DNA of 10,719 nucleotides from NCBI GenBank assembly GCA_016193065.1, contig JACPSX010000047.1, positions 1 through 10,719 on the forward strand. Reading direction: 5' to 3'. Below are positions 5,541-10,719 of the stretch, one piece after another (position 1 is the stretch's first letter; each line of letters begins with the position of its first letter). The DNA comes from Candidatus Tectimicrobiota bacterium. GTDB lineage: Bacteria; JACPSX01. Under the pieces are notes generated by a model, which had not been told where the DNA came from, made no database searches, and saw only the letters and a program-made list of their open reading frames with translations. The translations under genes and the position numbers were made by a program.

Positions 5541-6005
5541 TTATTGCACGATTCGTCGGATCTTTATAAGGGGATGGCGGAGTTGCAACGCCGGGCTTGG
5601 GGGAGACAGAGGCACGTGAGATTCGGCCTGTACCGCCGAGGGTTTCTGTCCTAAAACAGCGGGATGCTCAGGATACGCTGTTTCCGTTCGCGGCCGCTTG
5701 ACCCCTTTTGCCGCCGTCTTGGCAGGGACCTTTCTCTTCGTCGGCATGGATTTCGAGCGAACGGTCAGTTTCCTGCCTGTCGAACCCTTGACCTTGGCTG
5801 TGGAGGACTTCGGTGTTTCTCTCAACTTGCGGCTGGAGGCCAGGAAACGTAAAAAGGCCTTTCCAAGTTCCTCCTTGGAATAAACCAGGAGACCTCCGGG
5901 CTTTCGCTTGCACTCGACTCCTAGCATCCTCAGGAACTTGACGGCACTTTTCATGCCACATCCGAGGTGGGATGCAAGTGTTTTTGTACTTGCAGGGTTT
6001 TTCAT
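5541..6005 (-). CDS. Small basic protein with HTH-like N-terminus and lysine-rich tail
   Basis: I do not recognise a named family. The 154-residue product starts at an ATG with AAAGGAGG 6 nt upstream, one of the best ribosome-binding sites here, so it is very likely real. Residues 7-55 (TKTLASHLGCGMKSAVKFLR, then a short turn and VYSKEELGKAFLRFL) resemble the topology of a MerR/excisionase-type helix-turn-helix: two helices, a beta wing with GG, then a helix. Residues 57-107 are dominated by K, R, S, T, P and A (for example KRKVPAKTAAKGVKRPR), like the tails of histone H1-like or nucleoid-associated proteins. The last 45 residues are proline-rich, ending IKIRRIVQ. There is no signal or membrane segment. 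It reads divergently from the BFN-PDZ gene across an AT-rich control region. DNA binding is inference. Confidence 0.7.
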   Translation of the reverse strand: MKNPASTKTLASHLGCGMKSAVKFLRMLGVECKRKPGGLLVYSKEELGKAFLRFLASSRKLRETPKSSTAKVKGSTGRKLTVRSKSMPTKRKVPAKTAAKGVKRPRTETAYPEHPAVLGQKPSAVQAESHVPLSPPSPALQLRHPLIKIRRIVQ

Positions 6006-6053
6006 ATTTAGCCTCCTTTAACCCGTGCCCAGGCTATCAACGCATAGAATTTG

Positions 6054-6081
6054 TATATATTTTAACATCTTATTGATTCAA
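6054..6081 (-). promoter_or_regulatory. Sigma-70-like promoter for the basic HTH protein
   Basis: On the minus strand TTGAAT (6081-6076) is followed after 16 nt by TATATA (6059-6054), or after 18 nt by TATACA. The surrounding DNA is markedly AT-rich. A start near 6047 would leave a leader of about 40 nt with the strong AAAGGAGG site. Confidence 0.5.
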
Positions 6082-6156
6082 AACACAGAAGGAAGTGGGG
6101 AAAACCCTCTTTTCTGCCCTCTGAGAAAAGGATTTAAGACTGTATCCAATTGAAAA

Positions 6157-6189
6157 GAATGATCTTTGTTGTGTTATGGGGGATCATTC
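6157..6189. repeat. Perfect 8-bp inverted repeat, possible operator
   Basis: GAATGATC (6157-6164) and GATCATTC (6182-6189) are exact reverse complements separated by 17 bp, in the divergent region between 6005 and 6300. Just before it lies TTGAAA (6150-6155), with TTATGG 18 bp further on (6174-6179), so the repeat overlaps a possible promoter. It could bind a dimeric regulator or form a weak hairpin. Confidence 0.4.
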
Positions 6190-6206
6190 AGGGGCCGTGA
6201 TTTCTC

Positions 6207-6236
6207 TTGACATGGGAGGTAACAATAGGTTATGGA
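6207..6236 (+). promoter_or_regulatory. Promoter candidate for the BFN-PDZ gene
   Basis: A perfect -35 TTGACA (6207-6212) is followed after 17-18 nt by TTATGG/TATGGA (6230-6236), a poor -10. Transcription from about 6243 would give a leader of about 57 nt before the ATG at 6300. Confidence 0.45.
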
Positions 6237-6299
6237 ATCAAAAAAATGCTCGTTGAGTCTTAGCGAGGGGGGATCTCGTTAATTGAAGGAAAATCAGTC

Positions 6300-7154
6300 A
6301 TGAAAAGGCAGCTGCTCACACCCGGGAAAGGCGGATTCAAGCGGCTGTGGATGGCTACCGTGGTAGGGACAGGCATTATTCTGGCCGGGTACGTAGCGGT
6401 TGTGGTGGGTGCTCAGGATCTGCAAGAGCTGAGAGTGAAAGGAGTCAATGTCGACCGTCAGAGTAATTCGCCCGTCGTCATTGTAGAGGCAGTCAAAGGT
6501 GGAAAGACCTTTCCAATTTGGATCGGGTATACGGAAGCGCAGGCCATTGCTATGGAAATGGAGCACGTTCCTACCGAACGTCCCATGACCCATGATTTAC
6601 TGCGAAATATCCTCGCAGGTCTCAGGGCAAAAGTGGCGCGCGTCACCATCACGGATCTGCGAGATGGGATTTTCTATGCTTCCATTGCGCTCCATCCTCA
6701 AGGAGGAGGGCCGGAAATCTCGATTGATTCCCGACCCAGTGATGCTATTGCATTGGCTCTGCGGGTTCGGGCTCCCATATTTGCAACCCAGAAGGTGCTT
6801 GAGGAGGCACGCGCTTATGGTTCTGCCGAACCGGGATTTTCCGCTTCTTTGCGGGAGCAATTTGGAATTGGCGTCCAGGAGTTGACCCCGGATCTGGCCC
6901 GGGTTTTCGGCATTCCCCGCGCCGAGGGGGTCCTGGTCTCTGAAATCGTCCCTAGGAGCCCGGCGGACACAGCAGGGGTTCATTTGGGCGATATAATCCT
7001 TGAGGTGAACTTAAAAAAGATATTGAACCTCAAGGAGTTATTGGGTCTCCAGGGAGAGATCTTAAAGGCAGGGAAACTGCAGCTTACCCTGTTTCGGGTC
7101 AAAGATGGCAAGCAGAGTTTGACCCTTAGCTTAACCCCAAAACCGGCAAAATAG
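6300..7154 (+). CDS. Membrane-anchored or secreted BFN (DUF151) domain fused to a PDZ domain
   Basis: The 284-residue protein has three parts. Residues 1-38 are a basic N-region and a hydrophobic stretch (about 17-37) ending VVVGAQD, a signal peptide or anchor. Residues 41-175 are a BFN/DUF151 domain, with PIWIGYTEAQAIAMEME (72-88), RPMTHDLLRNIL (94-105), ITDLRDGIFYASI (117-129) and SRPSDAIALALRVRAPIF (144-161). Residues 186-279 are an HtrA-like PDZ, with GIGVQELTPDLARVFGIP, GVLVSEIVPRSPADTAGV and GDIILEVN. BFN domains are called bifunctional nucleases after plant members, but the bacterial role is unclear. Export to the periplasm argues against a simple cytosolic nuclease job and suggests a protein-binding or quality-control role. 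The start has GAAGGA 9 nt upstream. Flanking genes are divergent or separated by about 190 bp, so it is probably monocistronic. Confidence 0.85.
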   Translation: MKRQLLTPGKGGFKRLWMATVVGTGIILAGYVAVVVGAQDLQELRVKGVNVDRQSNSPVVIVEAVKGGKTFPIWIGYTEAQAIAMEMEHVPTERPMTHDLLRNILAGLRAKVARVTITDLRDGIFYASIALHPQGGGPEISIDSRPSDAIALALRVRAPIFATQKVLEEARAYGSAEPGFSASLREQFGIGVQELTPDLARVFGIPRAEGVLVSEIVPRSPADTAGVHLGDIILEVNLKKILNLKELLGLQGEILKAGKLQLTLFRVKDGKQSLTLSLTPKPAK

Positions 7155-7241
7155 GCTCTTTTCCCTCAGGAAGGAGGAGAATCGACAGTAAGTTTTTGTG
7201 TAAAGCAGCCGATAAAACAAGTGTGAGATTGGACGGGAACC

Positions 7242-7257
7242 TCTCGGAAAACCGAGA
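7242..7257 (+). other. Small hairpin in the leader of the M23 peptidase gene
   Basis: TCTCGG (7242-7247) and CCGAGA (7252-7257) form a perfect 6-bp stem with an AAAA loop, midway in the 193-bp gap between the BFN-PDZ stop and the ATG at 7348. No T-run follows, so it is not a terminator. I could not assign the gap to a known riboswitch class. It also holds the M23 ribosome-binding site. Confidence 0.3.
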
Positions 7258-7347
7258 CTCGCGAAGTAGTAGCTGAATTCTTGAAGGTCGGGCAAGGAAG
7301 CGGATCATCGGAAGCAGGTCGGGACAGCCAGGGAGGAGAGCGAAATT

Positions 7348-8280
7348 ATGGCGAGGCGGTTTTACACGATACTTGTGATCCCTGACGTCAGCAGTAAACT
7401 ACGGCGCATTTCTATCCCATCGAACTGGGTGCGCGGCATCATTGGAATCTCAGCTGCTGTTTTCTTGTTGGTAATTTTCCTTATCTACAGCTACGTCCAG
7501 ATGGGGGTAAAGGTTGTCGAGTTGAGCAGCTTGCGCAGAGAGGCCCGCGAACAGAGGGCCCAGATTCGCACCTTTGTCAAAAGCCTTCAAGCCCTGGAAG
7601 CCCAGATGGCCCGCCTGGAGCGCCTTGACAAGAAGCTGCGGCTGATGACCGCTCTCGGTACCCCCGAGAAGGGAAACAACAATTCAGCCCTCGGAGTTGG
7701 AGGTCCGGAGGGGAAAGAGGTAGAGGGCCTTCTGGGGGATCTGGACAAAAACCAAAGTGAGATCTTAAAGAGGGTCCAAGCTGGGCTGCTGGATCTGCAG
7801 CGGTTCGCTGTTCGTCAGGAGTTGAGCTTTCTTCAGATCGATGAATTCCTCAAGGGACAAAAGCATCTGTTGGCTTCTACCCCTTCCATCTGGCCGACCC
7901 GGGGATTGATTAGTTCTGGTTTCGGCTACCGGACTTCTCCTTTTACCGGGACCCGGCAGATGCACGAAGGACTTGATATTTCCAACCTGGAAGGAACTCA
8001 GATCCTCGCCACGGCGGATGGGGTTGTGGTCCGAGACGATCGGGATGTGACCCTCGGGAAGTTTATCGAGATCGATCACGGCAACGGAATTACGACCCGC
8101 TATGCCCACAATTCCCGTGTCCTGGTCAAGGCGGGTCAGAAGATCAAGAGAGGCGATCCCATCGCCACGGTAGGAAACACCGGGAAAAGCACCGGCCCTC
8201 ACCTCCACTACGAGATTCGCGTCAACGGGACTCCGGTGAATCCCCGAAACTATATCGTCGAGGAGCCCGGCCCCGGCTAG
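7348..8280 (+). CDS. Membrane-anchored M23 (LytM) metallopeptidase with coiled coil
   Basis: A cell-wall endopeptidase-type protein of 310 residues. The short cytosolic N-terminus (FYTILVIPDVSSKLRRISIP) is followed by one membrane segment (about 30-50), a charged heptad-rich coiled coil (about 55-105, LSSLRREAREQRAQIRTFVK and on), a linker, and the M23 domain (about 183-305). The domain begins WPTRGLISSGFGYR. Zinc ligands are H206 and D210 (HEGLD) and H287 of HLHYE; H254 (RYAH) and H285 complete the active site. It therefore looks catalytically competent, unlike degenerate EnvC/NlpD-type activators. Family knowledge suggests it cuts peptide cross-links in peptidoglycan in the periplasm during growth or division. 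Ribosome binding is through GGGAGGAGAG ending 7 nt before the ATG. A strong terminator follows, separating it from secA. Confidence 0.93.
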   Translation: MARRFYTILVIPDVSSKLRRISIPSNWVRGIIGISAAVFLLVIFLIYSYVQMGVKVVELSSLRREAREQRAQIRTFVKSLQALEAQMARLERLDKKLRLMTALGTPEKGNNNSALGVGGPEGKEVEGLLGDLDKNQSEILKRVQAGLLDLQRFAVRQELSFLQIDEFLKGQKHLLASTPSIWPTRGLISSGFGYRTSPFTGTRQMHEGLDISNLEGTQILATADGVVVRDDRDVTLGKFIEIDHGNGITTRYAHNSRVLVKAGQKIKRGDPIATVGNTGKSTGPHLHYEIRVNGTPVNPRNYIVEEPGPG

Positions 8281-8315
8281 GGATATGCGGCTGGCTGAAG
8301 GTTGGATTCCGGAAG

Positions 8316-8343
8316 AGCCCTGGCGACGAGCCAGGGCTTTTTT
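8316..8343 (+). terminator. Rho-independent terminator after the M23 gene
   Basis: AGCCCTGGC (8316-8324) and GCCAGGGCT (8330-8338) form a perfect 9-bp GC-rich stem with the 5-nt loop GACGA, followed at once by six T residues (8338-8343). This is a textbook intrinsic terminator 35 bp after the M23 stop. Confidence 0.92.
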
Positions 8344-8379
8344 GTGAGAATCGGTGCCGCCGTCCGCAGTGGATATTTG

Positions 8380-8391
8380 TGCTATTATAAT
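8380..8391 (+). promoter_or_regulatory. Promoter candidate for secA
   Basis: TGCTATTATAAT contains an extended -10 (TG-N-TATTAT, 8380-8388) and an overlapping perfect TATAAT (8386-8391). The -35 region is poor (TCCGCA at 8363-8368, 17 bp before TATAAT). It sits between the terminator and the secA start and would give a leader of about 50 nt. Confidence 0.5.
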
Positions 8392-8443
8392 CTGCAGAAG
8401 GGTAAACAAATTGACTGTGGTTTGAAGGCGGGTTTTTTCCATT

Positions 8444-10719
8444 ATGCTGACAGGAATCGTCAAAAAGGTTATCGGCAGCAAGAACGACCGGGAGCTGCGC
8501 CGGATTCAGCCTCTCGTCGATCGCGTGAACCAACTCGAACCCCGGGTGCAGGCTCTCACAGCCGAACAAATGGTGGCCAAGACTGGGGAATTCCGGGAAC
8601 GTCTCCAGCGGGGGGAATCCCTCGACAGTATACTTCCGGAAGCTTTCGTCCTGGCTCGCGAGGCGGCCCGGCGTACGATCAACATGCGCCACTTCGACGT
8701 CCAAATCGTCGGCGGCGTCGTCCTCCACGAAGGGAAGATCGCCGAGATGAAAACCGGCGAGGGGAAGACTCTGGTTGCCACCTTGGCCGTCTATTTGAAT
8801 AGCCTGTTGGGGAAAGGGGTTCACGTCGTTACTGTGAATGATTACCTGGCCCGCCGGGATAGCGAATGGATGGGACCTGTTTACCGCTACTTGGGCCTGG
8901 CGGTCGGCGTGATTCAACACCAGATGGGGGATCTGGAGAGACAGCAAGCTTACCGGTGCGATGTCACTTATGGGACCAACAATGAATTCGGCTTCGATTA
9001 CCTGAGGGATAACATGAAGTTTGCCCTGGACCACTGCGTCCAGAGAGAGCTCCATTACGCCATCGTTGATGAGGTGGACAGCATTCTCGTCGATGAGGCC
9101 AGAACCCCTCTCATCATTTCGGGTCCTGCCGAAGAATCGACGGATAAGTACGACAAGATCGATCGCACGATCCCAAGGTTGCGGGCGGGACGGGACTATC
9201 AGGTGGATGAGAAGTACCGCGCGGTCACGCTTACCGAGGAAGGGGTGACAAAATCTGAAGGTCTGCTCGGAATTGAGAACCTGTATGACCTTTCCAACAT
9301 TGACACCCTTCACCACATCAATCAAGCCCTCAAGGCCCACACCCTGTTCAAGCGGGATGTGGACTATGTGGTTAAGGACGGGGAGGTCATCATCGTCGAT
9401 GAATTTACCGGGCGTCTGATGCCGGGTCGGCGCTACAGCGACGGGCTACACCAGGCTCTGGAAGCCAAGGAAAAGGTCAGTGTGGCCAATGAAAACCAGA
9501 CCCTGGCCACCATTACCTTTCAGAACTACTTCCGCATGTACGAAAAGCTGGCCGGGATGACGGGAACGGCGGATACGGAGGCCGCTGAGTTCCACAAGAT
9601 CTACGCCCTCGACGTCGTGGTGATTCCCACCAACAAGCCTCTGATCCGGACAACTTACCCCGACGTGGTGTACAGGACCGAGGAAGAGAAATTCCGGGCG
9701 GCCGTTGAGGAGATCGTGGAACTGCACGAAATGGGACGTCCCGTGCTGGTGGGGACGATCTCCATCGAGAAGTCGGAGCATCTGAGCAGCATGCTGCGCA
9801 AACGCGGCATCGATCACCATGTCCTGAATGCCAAGCACCACGAAAAGGAGGCCGAGATAATCGCCCAGGCGGGCCAGAGAGGGGCTGTAACCATAGCGAC
9901 GAACATGGCGGGCCGCGGTACCGATATTATTCTCGGAGGGGAGGTCGCCGCCCTGGCAGGTTTGCACATCCTGGGCACCGAACGACACGAGAGCCGGCGA
10001 ATCGATAACCAGCTCCGGGGCCGCGCCGGCCGCCAGGGAGATCCAGGATCCTCCCGCTTCTATCTGTCGCTGGAAGATGATCTGTTGCGAATCTTCGGGT
10101 CGGACCGGATTTCCGGGATTATGGAGAAGCTCGGGATGGAAGACGGCCAGCCCATCGAGAACCGCCTGGTCACCAGGGCAATCGAGAACGCCCAGGGGCG
10201 CGTCGAGGCCCATAACTTCGAGATTCGCAAGCAACTTCTGGAATATGACGACGTCCTGAACAAGCAGAGGGAGGTCATTTACGCCCAGCGCCGGCAGATT
10301 CTGGAAGGGAGAGAAACCAAGGAGATGTTTCTCGATATGGTCGGCGACGTTCTGGATGGGGTCATAGAGCAGTTTCTAGGCCGGGACCGCCATCCCCAGG
10401 ACTGGGACCTGGAGGGGCTGGCCGAAGCCCTGCAGAGACAGTTTTCCCTAGAGGCTAGACTGGAAGGTTCCGAAAATCTGATGCTTGCCGGCCGCTCTTC
10501 CAAGCCCCTGGCGGAGTTCACGCCGGAGGAGATCCGCGACTTCCTGTGGGCAGCCATTTTATCCCATCACGAGGCGCGGGGAGAAGAGTATGGACCGGAA
10601 CTGATGTGTTACCTGGAGAGGCGGTTCATGCTGGAGGTGCTCGACAACCTCTGGAAGGATCACCTCCTGAGCATGGATTACCTGAAGGAAGGAATCGGGC
10701 TGCGAGGATACGCCCAGAA
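8444..10719 (+). CDS. secA: Preprotein translocase ATPase SecA (3' end beyond the window)
   Basis: SecA is the ATP-driven motor that pushes unfolded secretory proteins through SecYEG. The 758 visible codons read without interruption. Motifs are the N-terminal [18 protein letters not shown], Walker A MKTGEGKT (102-109), [26 protein letters not shown], Walker B DEVD (209-212) with [15 protein letters not shown], the preprotein cross-linking domain, [53 protein letters not shown], and [22 protein letters not shown] from residue 512. The insertion between LGG and [10 protein letters not shown] is very short, as in Bacillus SecA rather than E. coli. The visible end ([15 protein letters not shown], then GLRGYAQ) is the helical scaffold. 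The C-terminal zinc-binding tail is not in the window. The ATG at 8444 fits the family, but only a distant GAAGGCGGG stands in for a ribosome-binding site. Confidence 0.98.
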   Translation, partial: MLTGIVKKVIGSKNDRELRRIQPLVDRVNQLEPRVQALTAEQMVAKTGEFRERLQRGESLDSILPEAFVLAREAARRTINMRHFDVQIVGGVVLHEGKIAEMKTGEGKTLVATLAVYLNSLLGKGVHVVTVNDYLARRDSEWMGPVYRYLGLAVGVIQHQMGDLERQQAYRCDVTYGTNNEFGFDYLRDNMKFALDHCVQRELHYAIVDEVDSILVDEARTPLIISGPAEESTDKYDKIDRTIPRLRAGRDYQVDEKYRAVTLTEEGVTKSEGLLGIENLYDLSNIDTLHHINQALKAHTLFKRDVDYVVKDGEVIIVDEFTGRLMPGRRYSDGLHQALEAKEKVSVANENQTLATITFQNYFRMYEKLAGMTGTADTEAAEFHKIYALDVVVIPTNKPLIRTTYPDVVYRTEEEKFRAAVEEIVELHEMGRPVLVGTISIEKSEHLSSMLRKRGIDHHVLNAKHHEKEAEIIAQAGQRGAVTIATNMAGRGTDIILGGEVAALAGLHILGTERHESRRIDNQLRGRAGRQGDPGSSRFYLSLEDDLLRIFGSDRISGIMEKLGMEDGQPIENRLVTRAIENAQGRVEAHNFEIRKQLLEYDDVLNKQREVIYAQRRQILEGRETKEMFLDMVGDVLDGVIEQFLGRDRHPQDWDLEGLAEALQRQFSLEARLEGSENLMLAGRSSKPLAEFTPEEIRDFLWAAILSHHEARGEEYGPELMCYLERRFMLEVLDNLWKDHLLSMDYLKEGIGLRGYAQ

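Noticed and set aside
7215-7300. Cyclic-di-GMP-I riboswitch upstream of the M23 gene
   Set aside because: The GGGCAAACC and GGACGCAAAGCC joining segments are not present beyond a loose resemblance, and the second stem cannot be built.
8222-9340. Long open frame on the minus strand opposite secA (372 codons)
   Set aside because: It is antisense to unmistakable SecA coding sequence and the end of the M23 gene, has no ribosome-binding site or family resemblance, and reads as a composition shadow.

Overview
The window looks like chromosomal housekeeping DNA from a GC-moderate Gram-negative bacterium. The pointers are a membrane-anchored M23 peptidase directly upstream of secA, an mreB, a periplasmic BFN-PDZ protein and a good sigma-54 promoter match. 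This fits a Desulfobacterota/Deltaproteobacteria or Methylomirabilota (NC10)-like lineage. That placement is inference from gene style and order; no rRNA or phylogenetic marker was scored. I saw no mobile element, CRISPR array, tRNA, rRNA or toxin-antitoxin pair.

Layout. Positions 1-113 hold the tail of a BON-domain gene. It converges on a nucleoside phosphorylase (160-942, minus). A gap of about 400 bp contains a near-consensus sigma-54 promoter and leads to a solitary mreB (1340-2314) without mreC or mreD. About 650 bp without a convincing gene follow, then a small two-zinc-ribbon protein (2964-3281). That gene overlaps tail-to-tail with the moaD-moaE pair for molybdopterin synthase (3989-3275, minus). 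Next come two base-excision-repair glycosylases in divergent orientation: a 3-methyladenine glycosylase (4739-4128, minus) and an endonuclease III gene (4831-5487, plus). A small basic DNA-binding-like protein (6005-5541, minus) and a BFN-PDZ membrane/periplasmic protein (6300-7154, plus) share an AT-rich divergent promoter region. The right end has an M23 peptidase (7348-8280), a clear rho-independent terminator, a promoter, and secA (8444 to the edge, truncated).

Two genes carry apparent lesions. The endonuclease III frame has an in-frame TGA where relatives usually have tryptophan, yet 64 well-conserved codons follow, including the iron-sulfur cysteines. The mreB frame lacks about 16 residues right after its GGG nucleotide-binding motif, with no frame change. 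Either could be genuine decay, a functional variant, or an error in an assembled genome. Other points worth checking are a MoaD that ends GGK instead of GG, a secreted or anchored BFN domain fused to an HtrA-like PDZ, and an HTH protein with a histone-H1-like tail. I found no clear new multi-gene system. Most genes have recognisable housekeeping roles and look independently transcribed.
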